A stretch of 64,000 bases of DNA from Candidatus Atribacteria bacterium (GTDB lineage Bacteria > Atribacterota > Phoenicimicrobiia > Phoenicimicrobiales > Stramentimicrobiaceae). Location: contig JAGYIZ010000006.1 of assembly GCA_018402425.1 (NCBI GenBank), positions 1-64,000 on the forward strand. The letters run 5' to 3'. This document shows, piece by piece, positions 29,304 to 38,966 of this stretch. How positions within the stretch are numbered: position 1 is the stretch's first letter; each line of letters opens with the position of its first letter. The notes below the pieces were generated by a model, which was not told the origin of the DNA, did no database searches, and was given only the letters and a program-made list of their open reading frames with translations. The translations under genes and the position numbers were made by a program.

Positions 29304-30296
29304 TTAATTCAAATCGGGATATTGATTCAAGATGCTATATAGATAATCTTTCAATTGCCGAGAAGAAATCATTTTATGATAAGTAAGGGCAATTCTGGCA
29401 GCAATAGTAGCATTGTGCTTTAGTAATTCCATATTGGCCTTTAAGCTTCTACCCTCACTTAATTCTTTTATCTGATTAAGTAAAAATGGGGTAAGCTGTT
29501 TTCCTTTGATATTTTCCTTATCGGCAATTTCCTGAGCTTTGGATATCCAATGATCCATTTTCTTTTTACCCAAAGCAAATTCAGTTGGAACCGGGTTGGC
29601 AATAAGTAAACCGTTTTCTAATTTTAATTGTAGCTGTGTGTTGATAATCTGAGCAGCTTCTAAAACATCTCTCAGAGAATAATCAACTTTTAAATGGCTG
29701 GATTGACTGTAAAAAGCAGGAAATTCATTTGTCTGATAACCAAAAACCGGGACACCCATGGTCTCCAAATATTCCAGGGTACTGGGAATATCCAAAATAG
29801 ATTTGGCACCGGAACAAATAACCACAACAGGTGTTCGGGCAAGTTCGGTTAAATCGGCAGAAATATCCATGGTAGGATGCTCAATGCTTCGATGAACTCC
29901 CCCGATTCCACCGGTAGCAAAAAACAATATTTTACAGCGGTGAGCTGCCCACATGGTTAAGGCTACTGTGGTTCCGGCATCCATTTCTCTAAAAATAATA
30001 GCAGACAAATCCCTTCGGCTGGCTTTAACTGCACTTTTTGAATGAGCAAGATTCTCGATTTCACTATTGCTTAAACCAACTTTTATCTTACCTTTTAATA
30101 TAGCAATTGTTGCCGGGATAGCTCCCTCATCCCTGATATTCTTCTCCATATTCAAGGCAGTAGTAATATTTTCCGGGAAAGGCAAACCATGAGTAATTAG
30201 GTTAGACTCAAGCGCTACAACAGGTTTCTTATTATCTTTTCGGTTAATAGCTTCTTGGATCTCTTCAGAAATCTCAAAATAATCCATTGGTTTCAT
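29304..30296 (-). CDS. psuG: Pseudouridine-5'-phosphate glycosidase
   Basis: Splits pseudouridine 5'-phosphate into uracil and ribose 5-phosphate (reversible C-C glycosidic bond cleavage). At 330 residues it is slightly longer than the usual ~310. 'VVALESNLITHGLPFPEN' gives Glu30, equivalent to catalytic Glu31 of E. coli PsuG. Lys91 in 'AVKASRRDL', the 'FATGGIGGVHR' loop (126-136), the metal-binding Asp145 in 'DISADLTELA' and Lys165 in 'CSGAKSILD' are all present. It follows the kinase gene with a 4-base overlap, so the pair forms a two-step pseudouridine salvage pathway. Confidence 0.93.
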   Translation of the reverse strand: MKPMDYFEISEEIQEAINRKDNKKPVVALESNLITHGLPFPENITTALNMEKNIRDEGAIPATIAILKGKIKVGLSNSEIENLAHSKSAVKASRRDLSAIIFREMDAGTTVALTMWAAHRCKILFFATGGIGGVHRSIEHPTMDISADLTELARTPVVVICSGAKSILDIPSTLEYLETMGVPVFGYQTNEFPAFYSQSSHLKVDYSLRDVLEAAQIINTQLQLKLENGLLIANPVPTEFALGKKKMDHWISKAQEIADKENIKGKQLTPFLLNQIKELSEGRSLKANMELLKHNATIAARIALTYHKMISSRQLKDYLYSILNQYPDLN

Positions 30297-31261
30297 AATA
30301 TTTTAAACATCCTCACAATTTTCTTTTTAATAAGATTTTCATTTATCTGGGAATATACAGTTTCCTGACTGGTTACGGTTAAACCGGAAATTATTAACCC
30401 GATTTGGACCGCCTTTAGAAGAGCATAATCATGGTACAAGCCATACGCCATACCGGCTACCAGAGCGTCTCCCGCACCTGTACTGTCAACCATTTTTTTT
30501 CGCCTGGTGCTAATTAATTCACCTTCAGGGAATTCCTGTGAAAATATAAAGACTCCCTGAGCACTATTGCTCAGTATAATATTCTTCACTCCCTTTTTTA
30601 TTAATTGCTGAACAGCCTTCTTGCGGTCTGTAGGGTTTTGAATAACGGTTCCGGTGAGAGCATTAAGCTCACTGCTATTAGGTGTCAGATAAGTTATTTT
30701 TGGTAAAATTCCCAGTATTTTTCTGCTTTTAACTACGGAAACCGGGTCAACAATTAAAGGAATTTTTTCTCTATTACATAAATAGGCAATATAGTGAATG
30801 GCCTGGGTGGTTAAATTGGTATCCATTATTACATAGCGGCTTTTTTTAATAATTCCTGCTTTGGCAATAAGATACCGGGGAGTTACTCTCTTCATAATTA
30901 CTGTATCACTTACTGCAACCTGCATATCTCCTTTTTCATCAAGGATGGCAATGTATTTTCCTGTTGAATCTTTCTTTGATTGAATTATTTCCCTGGTTTC
31001 TACCTTTGCGTTTCTGAGTTTTTCCAATATCTCCCTACCTTCATCATCATCACCGACAATCCCTAAAAAAGTCACCGGAATATTGAGTAATCCTAAGTAA
31101 TGAGCAACATTTCTCCCTACTCCTCCATGGCCAATACTGATCGTTCCAGGGTTGGAAGTTTCCCATTGGATTACATTTTTTGACCTTCCTTTAATATCTA
31201 TATTTGCACCACCAATTACAGTAATGCCATTCTTTTCTTTTTCAGAAAAATCTGCAATCAA
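30293..31261 (-). CDS. psuK: Pseudouridine kinase (PfkB family)
   Basis: A 322-residue ribokinase-like kinase that would phosphorylate pseudouridine to supply PsuG. The N-terminal signature 'VIGGANIDIKG' (15-25), with Asn20-Asp22, is the PsuK-type start. 'GGVGRNVAHYLGLL' (46-59) is PfkB motif 1. 'DSTGAGDALVAGMAYGL' (from 259) is motif 2, with catalytic Asp265. The frame begins at TTG (complement at 31259-31261). The conserved 'NGITVIGG' strand starts only 11 codons later and no ATG lies between them, so the TTG start is credible. First gene of the psuK-psuG operon. Confidence 0.9.
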   Translation of the reverse strand: MIADFSEKEKNGITVIGGANIDIKGRSKNVIQWETSNPGTISIGHGGVGRNVAHYLGLLNIPVTFLGIVGDDDEGREILEKLRNAKVETREIIQSKKDSTGKYIAILDEKGDMQVAVSDTVIMKRVTPRYLIAKAGIIKKSRYVIMDTNLTTQAIHYIAYLCNREKIPLIVDPVSVVKSRKILGILPKITYLTPNSSELNALTGTVIQNPTDRKKAVQQLIKKGVKNIILSNSAQGVFIFSQEFPEGELISTRRKKMVDSTGAGDALVAGMAYGLYHDYALLKAVQIGLIISGLTVTSQETVYSQINENLIKKKIVRMFKIL

Positions 31262-31380
31262 TTTAGAAGATATTCCTTTCTTTTTCTAAATTAGATAGTA
31301 TAAATCATATCACAAATTAATTATAACATAATAAAAAATGAAACATTACTAAAAGAGGGGTAAACAAAATAGCCAACTAA

Positions 31381-32238
31381 TTAACGGCAGGATAAAAATA
31401 GTTCTTTGGCTCTATGCGAACTTCTGACCAGTGGCGCAGATGCCACGCCCTTAAATCCCATCTGATAAGCCTTCTCTTCATAATAGGCAAACTGATATGG
31501 ATGAATATATTCCACAATAGGATGATGAAAACGGGAAGGGGCTAAATACTGGCCAATAGTCAGCATAGAACAGCCAACTTCTCTTAAGTCTTGCAAAACA
31601 TCTAAAACTTCTTTCTCTCTTTCACCTAAGCCTACCATTATCCCTGATTTAGTAAGTATTTTTGGGTTAATTTCTTTGCTCTTTTTTAAAACGGTAAGAG
31701 AACGCTGATAATCAGCCATAGGACGAACTTCGGGATATAAGCGAGGCACTGTCTCGACATTGTGATTCAAGACATCGGGTCCTGCTTTGACCACCTCAGC
31801 AAGTGCATCACGGTTGCCTTTAAAATCAGGGATAAGGACTTCTACCAGTAGTTCATCGGAAAACTGGTGCAATTTTTGTATTGCCTGAACAAACTGAGAA
31901 GCACCACCGTCCGGTAGATCATCACGAGTTACCGAAGTAATGACTATATAATTCAAACCAAGTTCTTTTACTGCCTCGACCAGATGGTCGGGTTCATGTA
32001 CATCAACAGGGTCAGGTTTTCCTTTATGAACATTGCAGAAAGTACAATTTCGGGTACAGTTTTTCCCCAAAATCATAAAGGTAGCAGTTTTTTTACCAAA
32101 ACATTCAAATAGATTAGGACACATTGCTTCCTGACAAACGGTATGCAGAGACAAGCGTTTAAGTAATGAAATAACCTGCTCTGTCTGTTCGTTTTTTCTA
32201 TACTTGATTCTTAGCCATTCCGGCTTTCTCATATTCAT
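31381..32238 (-). CDS. lipA: Lipoyl synthase
   Basis: Radical-SAM enzyme that inserts two sulfurs into protein-bound octanoyl groups to make lipoyl cofactor. All six cluster ligands are visible: Cys35, Cys40 and Cys46 for the auxiliary cluster ('[12 protein letters not shown]') and Cys61, Cys65 and Cys68 for the SAM cluster ('CTRNCTFC'). The C-terminal 'RSSHRA' holds the conserved serine that ligates the auxiliary cluster. 285 residues is the normal length. It overlaps lipB by 4 bases, giving a complete de novo lipoylation operon. Its targets (glycine cleavage H protein or 2-oxoacid dehydrogenases) are outside the window. Confidence 0.96.
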   Translation of the reverse strand: MNMRKPEWLRIKYRKNEQTEQVISLLKRLSLHTVCQEAMCPNLFECFGKKTATFMILGKNCTRNCTFCNVHKGKPDPVDVHEPDHLVEAVKELGLNYIVITSVTRDDLPDGGASQFVQAIQKLHQFSDELLVEVLIPDFKGNRDALAEVVKAGPDVLNHNVETVPRLYPEVRPMADYQRSLTVLKKSKEINPKILTKSGIMVGLGEREKEVLDVLQDLREVGCSMLTIGQYLAPSRFHHPIVEYIHPYQFAYYEEKAYQMGFKGVASAPLVRSSHRAKELFLSCR

Positions 32239-32948
32239 GATGATTCCCCTAATATTTCTTTTAGCTCTTCTCTGTCTTTCCAGGAAGGCTGAAGGTTAAA
32301 TATTTGTCCAAAATAATGTACAACTTGTTCCTTGGCGATACTTATGTTTTGTTCCTTCCCGGTTATTTTTTGAATTGAAGTTATTCCTTTATCCATAATA
32401 CCACAGGATAAAATCCACTGAAAGGGAGTTAAATCAGTATTGACATTGAAGGCAAAACCATGCATGGTGACACCTGAACGAATTAGTAAGCCAATGGCAG
32501 TGATTTTGTCATTTCCAATCCAGACCCCGGGATGTTCGGAATCACGACCGGCTTTAATCTGATAATGGTCTTCTAATAATTGAACAAAAATTTCTTCCAG
32601 ACTATGAACCAGCTCTCTAACTCCAGCAACATGGTCTTTAAAGCGCATAATCGGATAACCGATAATCTGTCCCGGACCATGGTAAGTTACGTCTCCACCA
32701 CGTCCGATAGAGCATATTTTTACACCTTTTCCTTTTAGAAATTCCCTGGGAACCAGTATATTACTTTGATTTCCCCTTTTTCCGATAGTAATTACCGGTT
32801 CATGTTCCAGGATAAGCAGAGTGTCAGCTATGCGATTTTCCTTTCTTAGCTGCAACAATCTTTCCTGAATATCCAAGGCTTCTTCATAATCAATGATCCC
32901 CAAATCAATGACATTAATGTTTTTTTGTTTCTCGAAAATTTCTTTCAT
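32235..32948 (-). CDS. lipB: Octanoyl-[ACP]:protein N-octanoyltransferase
   Basis: Transfers octanoate from acyl carrier protein to the lysine of lipoyl domains, the substrate for LipA. '[18 protein letters not shown]' (83-100) is the LipB signature. The catalytic dyad is Lys148 in 'NDKITAIGL' and Cys182 in 'LSCGIMD'; Ser replaces the more usual Pro before the Cys. 237 residues, normal. Immediately upstream of and overlapping lipA. Confidence 0.95.
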   Translation of the reverse strand: MKEIFEKQKNINVIDLGIIDYEEALDIQERLLQLRKENRIADTLLILEHEPVITIGKRGNQSNILVPREFLKGKGVKICSIGRGGDVTYHGPGQIIGYPIMRFKDHVAGVRELVHSLEEIFVQLLEDHYQIKAGRDSEHPGVWIGNDKITAIGLLIRSGVTMHGFAFNVNTDLTPFQWILSCGIMDKGITSIQKITGKEQNISIAKEQVVHYFGQIFNLQPSWKDREELKEILGESS

Positions 32949-33020
32949 TTTCTACTACCTCACTTTTTGTCTTCTAAAAAATAAATTAATGTCAATTAAT
33001 AATCATATTTTTAACCGTTA

Positions 33021-33566
33021 TTATTTGATGGCTCGAAAATTTAGTAATTCTCCACGCTGTATATTCTTTTCATGTACAAGAGTCCTATTCAGCTGACTTT
33101 CCAAATAAAATCCCAGATTCTTCATCTCATCTTTAAAATCCTGTAACTGCTTGGAATTTATGTGTGTCGGAAATACTGATATTAGCGCTTGGGGTTTTGA
33201 AATTCTATAAATTTCATGAAGTAATCTTGATAAATTTCCCTCATTTGGTCGAAAATACCAAAAAATATCATAAAGCAGGATAACATCGATTGAGTTATTT
33301 GGTAAAGATATTTTTTGCTCTACATCTTCCTGGATTATCTTAATATTTTGAAATAGGCTTGAAGTAACCTCCTGTTGCAAATCGTGTAATTTGCCTCGAT
33401 CAGTATCTATGGCATAAACCATACCTTTTTCTCCAACCAGCTTAGAAGCAGGGATAGTATAATTACCATATCCGCAGCAACAATCCAAAACAATATTTCC
33501 CTTTTTTAATCCTACATCCTTTAAAGCTTCCAGGGAATATTTCTCTACATATTTTTTCTCAGACAT
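33021..33566 (-). CDS. Class I SAM-dependent methyltransferase
   Basis: A 181-residue Rossmann-fold methyltransferase. Motif I 'VLDCCCGYGNYTIPASKLVG' (26-45) is followed by 'VYAIDTD' with the acidic residue that binds SAM ribose, 'IIQEDVEQ' (motif II) and 'DVILLYDIFWYF' (motif IV). It opens 'EKYSLEALKDVGLKKGNIVL', as in UbiE/arsenite-methyltransferase-like enzymes, but lacks the extra Cys residues of ArsM; the run of three Cys in motif I is unusual. Substrate unknown. It lies just upstream of lipB on the same strand. Confidence 0.75.
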   Translation of the reverse strand: MSEKKYVEKYSLEALKDVGLKKGNIVLDCCCGYGNYTIPASKLVGEKGMVYAIDTDRGKLHDLQQEVTSSLFQNIKIIQEDVEQKISLPNNSIDVILLYDIFWYFRPNEGNLSRLLHEIYRISKPQALISVFPTHINSKQLQDFKDEMKNLGFYLESQLNRTLVHEKNIQRGELLNFRAIK

Positions 33567-33657
33567 AATTAATATTGACTCCTAGTTTTATTTTATCAAA
33601 TTAGCAGTTAAATCAGAAGTCCGATATTATAATCTATAAAGTGTTAAGGGCTCCTAT

Positions 33658-34359
33658 CTACTTTTCACCAGTTCTGGGAAAATAATCTTTTCTGATATTT
33701 TCTCTATTTACATTGAGTTCTTCTAAGGCTTCTTCAACCGATTTGACCATTCTAATAGGTCCGGATAGATAAAAAATCCGTTCATAAATATCCGGAACCG
33801 ATTCTTTGATCAACTCCTTGTTACAACGCTGAGGTGAATATATGTACTTAATCCTAATACCCTGGAATTTCTTTTCCAAGCGATCCATGGTTTCTTTAAA
33901 AACAACGCTTTCTTCATTTCTATTACTGAAAATTAAGATAATATCTTTGATTTTATTCCTGTTTTCCAGTTCCAATAAGATTGAATGAAAAGGAGTAATG
34001 CCAATTCCGCCAGCAATAAATACTAACTTCTTGTTCGGCTCTTCTACCGTGAAATGTCCCTGTATCCTTAAAGATTCTATGGAATCTCCTACCTCTTTAG
34101 AAAAAAGCGCTTTCTTAAATGAACTGTTCTCTTGAAAGAAAAAGCGGGTAGTAATCATAATCCTTTCCTGATAAGGAGGAGAAGATATAGTGAAAATCCT
34201 GGTATCTCCCCTATCATCCGGATTATCATGGGGAAGCTTATAAAATACATATTGGCCTGCCTGCCAGGAAACATGGTTGGGGGGTTGGAATATAAAACTA
34301 AAAACATCATTTGTTTCTTGTTTTTTCTCGATTAATTTTAATTTCATTTTTTCGCCCAA
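33658..34359 (-). CDS. Ferredoxin-NADP+ reductase-like flavoprotein (FAD/NAD(P) oxidoreductase)
   Basis: A 233-residue FNR-fold protein without an iron-sulfur domain. The FAD-binding strand 'GDTRIFTISSPPYQ' replaces the common R-x-Y-S with R-I-F-T, and the NAD(P) loop 'LVFIAGGIGITPFHSIL' is intact. The C-terminal 'FYLSGPIRMVKSVEEAL' is the usual end of the NAD domain (GPxxM). Such proteins shuttle electrons between NAD(P)H and a partner such as a ferredoxin or a hydroxylase. No partner gene is adjacent. Substrate unassigned. Confidence 0.8.
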   Translation of the reverse strand: MGEKMKLKLIEKKQETNDVFSFIFQPPNHVSWQAGQYVFYKLPHDNPDDRGDTRIFTISSPPYQERIMITTRFFFQENSSFKKALFSKEVGDSIESLRIQGHFTVEEPNKKLVFIAGGIGITPFHSILLELENRNKIKDIILIFSNRNEESVVFKETMDRLEKKFQGIRIKYIYSPQRCNKELIKESVPDIYERIFYLSGPIRMVKSVEEALEELNVNRENIRKDYFPRTGEK

Positions 34360-34587
34360 TCCTTCTTTTTTTAATACAACTCTAACTTATAATGCATTTA
34401 ATAATATTATAACATATTAAAGATAAGCTATCTTTAGAAAATTGTTTCTAAAATAAAAAGAATAAGGCCCTTTTTGCTGTTTTAGCATCACAACAATATA
34501 ATCAATACAAAATTATAGTAATTATACAATTAATCAAAAATATTACAAATTTTCCCCTTTAAATTACTTTAAACATTAGCAAGATAG

Positions 34588-35387
34588 TCATATTACTATC
34601 AACGATTCCACACGTGTAGCTGCCTTCCTTTTTGCAGGAATGCAAATAAATCTTCGTATCTCATCACCGTAACAGATATGTTTAACACCAAGATCAAGAT
34701 AATATTTAACCTGATCGGATCACCATATACTTCACATCTGGAGAAACATACTCAGTGCTTTAGAGCAACTTCAATCATCTTGCGTTCTGCAGCCTTACAT
34801 TCTTCATTGATGTCAGATTTATTTTTGCCCCATACTCATGGAATAATCAGGTCAAATTGAACCATATCAACCCCGGGAATAGAACATATCTCTTCAATGT
34901 TTACATCCATCGTTTCTTTTTCTATCATAAAGAAGCATAATACAACTTCATTAACACGTTTAACATGATCTAATTGAGATAAATGGGCTGACAACCAATA
35001 GAAACGACGATTAGAGGTAGCCAGAGCGACCACCGGATATTCATTCATCTGCTTTTTACAGCAGTTATAGAATCTCTAACCTCTTCCAGGTTTGTGATCT
35101 GTAAAAGTTGCTTGAAAGCCAGAGGCAATTGCTCTGGGCAACATACTCCACGATTCTGAAAATCCCAGCCTTAATCATGCATCCCATTCCGGTTAATTCA
35201 CCAAGCCCGGGAATGTTCTCAAGATCATATTGGTCCGAAGGAGAATATTCAGCAACATATTCAATGTAATCAAAATTGCCACTACTACCAACATGTTCAA
35301 CAACCATCGGCCATTGGTTTTAATACACGAAATGTTTCTAAAGGAGTTTTCCGTTTTTAGAAGTTCTCTTAATCTGTTCCTCTTCAT
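34588..35387 (-). pseudogene. HpcH/HpaI-type aldolase, frameshifted
   Basis: Pieced across frames, the reverse strand gives a full class II 2-keto acid aldolase: 'MKRNRLRELLKTE', 'MVVEHVGSSGNFDYIEYVAE', 'SSNRRFYWLSAHL', 'EVVLCFFMIE', 'EICSIPGVDMVQFDL' and 'LGVKHICYGDEIR'. The longest open pieces are 34836-35048 and 35065-35307. At least five lesions. HpaI aldolases reversibly cleave 4-hydroxy-2-oxo acids to pyruvate and an aldehyde. It lies 59 bases downstream of a damaged 2-hydroxyacid dehydrogenase, suggesting one decaying catabolic operon. Confidence 0.75.
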
Positions 35388-35446
35388 TTTAAATTTCCTT
35401 TCTTTTTGCCAAATACAATATCATTTTTAGTTAATTTATTTTTGAA

Positions 35447-36439
35447 TTATTTTATATACTCCTTATTTACACAGTTGACCGGCATTTCATCCTTCATGAA
35501 TTTGGACATACCATTTAAAGATTCAGAGCCATCTCAACCTGACTTCATAACTCCAAATACTACGATGTGAGGTACCAAAACAACTTTGTCAAGCTTCAAT
35601 AGTTCCTGATTTATTTCAGGTTCAAATTCATAAACATCAAGAGCAGCACCAGTAATTGTTCCTGCTTTCAGTGCATCTACCAGAGCCTGCTCGTCTACCA
35701 TCTTACCTCTCGATGCATTTATAAGATAGGCAGTGGGTTTCATCATTGCCAAAGTTTTTGCATTAATCAAATGGTGATTCTCAGGTAGGTAAGGACAATG
35801 AACCGTAACAAAATCGGCGGTCTTTAGAAGTTCTTCAAGAGAAACACGGTTAGCGTTTATAGACTCTTCAAAGTTCTTATCAGCCGGAACCGGGTCAGAA
35901 TAAATAATATTCATGCCCAACCCATGGCATTTGACTCCGACTGCCTTTCCGATACGGCCAAAACCAATAATGCCCAGACTTTTCCCATGAAGATTAGTAG
36001 CATGTTTGTCAAAAAGAGGAAGGTGTACGCTTCTTTTTTCTGCACGAACTTTTTTATCCAAACTGACAACACATCTGGCTACAGCCATCATAATGGATAT
36101 TGTTAATTCAGCAGTAGGTTGTTGAACGGCAACCGGCGTATTGATAACACCAATGCCTTTTCCGCCGGCATATTTAAAATCGACATTCTCATAACCAACA
36201 CCGAGGGTCCCAATTACTTTAAGTTTTGTACCAATATCAATCATTTTTTTGTCAATAGGCTTACCTAAGGCCAGTCCTGATACCAGCATTCCTTCTACAT
36301 CAGGAAGGATTTCTTTGACTCTGTCCATACTCATCAAGCCATTCTCTTTCTCCTCGGGATAAATAAGTTCAAATTCTTCATTTACTTGGTCTGCCACTTC
36401 CCTGGGAATCCAGAAATGAATCAAAATTTTCATTTTCAT
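35447..36439 (-). pseudogene. D-2-hydroxyacid dehydrogenase with 3' frameshift
   Basis: The open part (301 residues, 35534-36439) is a nearly complete NAD-dependent 2-hydroxyacid dehydrogenase. It shows 'GTLGVGYENVD', the dinucleotide loop 'GIIGFGRIGKAVG', 'INASRGKMVDEQALVDAL' with the substrate-binding Arg, 'ALDVYEFEPEI' with the catalytic Glu, and the catalytic His in 'LVPHI'. A frameshift right after that His makes the last residues 'VVFGVMKSG'. Another frame then reads 'SLNGMSKFMKDEMPVNCVNK' to a stop at 35447. Core and active site are intact but the C-terminal dimer helix is lost, so activity is uncertain. Confidence 0.7.
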
Positions 36440-36853
36440 AATTTTTCTCCTTTTAATGTTGTATTAATCTAAGTTATTTATAGATGAGATAAAAGATTCG
36501 GTAAAAGAATTTTTAACAAAAGATAATTTGTTAATTTACTATTGTATTGTAAAACAAAATTCATATGTACTATAATATTATTATATATTTTGTTGGATGT
36601 ATTACAACTTTGATTTCAAGTAATATCGCACCCGCATAGCGGGTGGTTTTAAGAAGGTGGTAATGGTTAAATAAACATCAGAAATATATATCATGCCGCT
36701 CCTTCAACAGATTGATATCTATCTGTTCTTCTTCCGGAGGTTAAAAGATTATCTTTTTTCTGTTATACTGAAACAGGTAAATATTTAGTCGTTGTTATTC
36801 ATTAAATTGCAACAAAAAATAAGTTAATAAATATTATTATAGGGGTTAAAAAA
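36440..36853. other. Divergent intergenic region with one short MITE-like copy
   Basis: AT-rich region between two divergent genes, so promoters for both must lie here, but I cannot point to clear -35/-10 pairs. It contains the shortest copy of the MITE-like element (36622-36675). Confidence 0.5.
36622..36675 (+). repeat. MITE-like element, internally deleted copy
   Basis: Starts with 'aatatcgcacccgcatagcg' and its hairpin partner 'gcgggtgg', then jumps to the distal end 'aaggtggtaatggttaaata'. Only the two conserved ends (54 bases) are left compared with 194 and 237 bases in the larger copies at 43122 and 49528. Confidence 0.7.
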
Positions 36854-37534
36854 ATGAATTTAGAGCGATTAGCCAAAGAAGTAAAAAACAATTTATCACG
36901 ATTAGCTTCTAATGAAAAAGAAAGAGAAAATCTAGATAGAATAATAGCTGCTATAAGAGTTATAGATAGGATCTTTTTTGTCAAACACAAAAGTGATGCT
37001 TATATAGATACTGCTCTCCCTATCGGATATGACCAAACTATTTCTCAACCTTCTACGGTTGCCAGAATGCTTATGCTGGCAAATCCAGAACCAGGCAATA
37101 ACCTGCTAGAACTGGGCGCAGGAAGCGGTTGGAATGCCAGTCTAGCTGGCTATATTGTATACCCGGGAAAGGTTATAAGTATGGATATTGTACCTCAATT
37201 GTTGGAAGAAGCTTATAAAAATCTGAATGAACTTAAAATACATTTAAATTCTGAAGACCGTGACAGATTAACCAATATCGAGTTCAGGAATTTTAATATA
37301 TTAAAAGAACTGGGAAATTGGCAGGAAAAATATGACAAAATTATTATCACTGCAGGCATTAGCAGGGGACAGGAAAGTTTAATTCATCAATTAGCCGATA
37401 AAGCACTCAATGAAAAAGGTATCTTAGTCTGTCCACATATTCATGGACCATTGATTATTCTGAAAAAAGAAAACGGGAAAATCAGCAAAGATACAACCAT
37501 GGAACAGTATGTTTTTGTACCCTTATTAGAATAA
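36854..37534 (+). CDS. pcm: Protein-L-isoaspartate O-methyltransferase
   Basis: Repairs age-damaged proteins by methylating L-isoaspartyl residues with SAM. 226 residues. The PCMT signature is clear: 'YIDTALPIGYDQTISQPSTV' (50-69) precedes the SAM motif 'LLELGAGSGWNASLAGY' (86-102), then 'VISMDIVPQLLEEAYKNL' and 'YDKIIITAGI'. The N-terminal extension before the signature ('NLERLAKEVKNNLSRLAS') is normal for the family. A 'taggggtta' sequence upstream gives only a weak ribosome-binding site. Monocistronic. Confidence 0.88.
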   Translation: MNLERLAKEVKNNLSRLASNEKERENLDRIIAAIRVIDRIFFVKHKSDAYIDTALPIGYDQTISQPSTVARMLMLANPEPGNNLLELGAGSGWNASLAGYIVYPGKVISMDIVPQLLEEAYKNLNELKIHLNSEDRDRLTNIEFRNFNILKELGNWQEKYDKIIITAGISRGQESLIHQLADKALNEKGILVCPHIHGPLIILKKENGKISKDTTMEQYVFVPLLE

Positions 37535-37570
37535 TATTAATTTTTTATTATAAACTTCTCAATATTAACC

Positions 37571-38941
37571 TCAGTCTAATTTACTGTTTAGTACTCTGGC
37601 AGCCGTTAAAACCGGATCCCATACCGGGGAAAATGGCGGTGCATATGCTAGATCTAGCTTCTCCAACTGTTCAACTGTAAACTTTCCGCTAAGGGCAGTT
37701 GCAATTATATCAATTCTTTTTACAACTCCTTCTTCTCCTACCATACTTGCACCAAGCAATTGTTTGCTTTCTCTGTCTGCTACAAGACTTATTTTGATAG
37801 GTTTGGACCTTGGACAATATCCGGCTCTGGAATGGCTATCTATGGTTATTTTTATGGGACTGAATCCATTCTTTCCAGCAATTTCAGTATCTACGATTCC
37901 GGTTGTAGCTACTTCCAGTTGAAATACTTTAACAATAGCTGTTCCCGTAATAGAAGCCAGTTTAGTTATTTTGCCTCCTATAGTACTTCCAATAGCACGG
38001 CCATTCCTATTTGCAGTCAATGCTAAAGGAATATAGCTTGGTTTCCCGGTAACTGTGTGTTTTACTTCAGCACAATCTCCTGCAGCATAGATATCAGCAA
38101 TACTTGTTTGCCCATATTCGTCAGTTGCAATGGCGCCGGTTTGGCCTAATTTAATACCCGCTTCTCTTGCAAGAGATACTTCCGGGGCAATACCCGCTGC
38201 TACCAGAACCATGTCTGTTAAGGGATACTCTTCATAATCATCTACCTTCTTATCCTTTAATTGTACAGACAATTTCCCATGACTTCGCTTTCTGATAGTA
38301 TTAACATATTTTCCCAAATGAAGTATTGTATAGTCTTGAATATGGTTTTCTACTACCTCGGCAATTTCCGGACCAAAAGAATTTAAGACATGAGGAAATA
38401 GTTCGACAATATGGGAATTTATTCCATATGCATGGAAGGCTTCAGCCATTTCCATTCCAATATAGCCACCTCCAACTATCAATGCTGATTCCGGTGAATT
38501 TTTTTCTAAATATTCTTTGATTCTTTGACCGCTTCCCATATCACGTAAAGTAAATACACCATCCAAATCAATCCCCTCAATATTAGGCTTCAATGCTCTG
38601 GCACCGGTACTTATTAAAAGTTTATCGTAAGTAATTTCTATCTCACCATAATTTGTTTTAGCAATTACGCTTTTATTATCCGGGTTTATCTTCATTACTT
38701 CATGGTGTAATCTCAGGTCAATATTACGTTCTTCTCTAAATTTTTCAGGAGTTATAGCAACTAAGTCTTCTATGTTTTTGATATCACCTTTAATGTAATA
38801 AGGTAAGCCACAGGCACCATAAGAACTCCAGGCTCCTTTTTCTAAAACAATAATCTGCAAATCAGGATTTTCCCGTCTTGCCTTGCTGGCAGCACTCATC
38901 CCTGCTGCATCGCCACCAATAATTACAAATCGCTCTTTCAT
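37571..38941 (-). CDS. CoA-disulfide reductase / NADH oxidase-like flavoprotein
   Basis: A 456-residue pyridine-nucleotide disulfide oxidoreductase. It has an N-terminal FAD loop 'VIIGGDAAGMSAASKARR', single redox Cys44 in 'SSYGACGLPYYI' (as in CoA-disulfide reductase and NADH oxidase/peroxidase, not the CxxxxC of glutathione reductase), a second nucleotide loop 'ALIVGGGYIGMEMAEAF', 'IYAAGDCAEV' for FAD, and a C-terminal dimer domain. It could reduce CoA disulfide or persulfide, or use O2/H2O2, to protect an anaerobe. Distinguishing these needs more than sequence. Confidence 0.85.
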   Translation of the reverse strand: MKERFVIIGGDAAGMSAASKARRENPDLQIIVLEKGAWSSYGACGLPYYIKGDIKNIEDLVAITPEKFREERNIDLRLHHEVMKINPDNKSVIAKTNYGEIEITYDKLLISTGARALKPNIEGIDLDGVFTLRDMGSGQRIKEYLEKNSPESALIVGGGYIGMEMAEAFHAYGINSHIVELFPHVLNSFGPEIAEVVENHIQDYTILHLGKYVNTIRKRSHGKLSVQLKDKKVDDYEEYPLTDMVLVAAGIAPEVSLAREAGIKLGQTGAIATDEYGQTSIADIYAAGDCAEVKHTVTGKPSYIPLALTANRNGRAIGSTIGGKITKLASITGTAIVKVFQLEVATTGIVDTEIAGKNGFSPIKITIDSHSRAGYCPRSKPIKISLVADRESKQLLGASMVGEEGVVKRIDIIATALSGKFTVEQLEKLDLAYAPPFSPVWDPVLTAARVLNSKLD

Positions 38942-38966
38942 AATAACCTCCTATAAATACATACCA

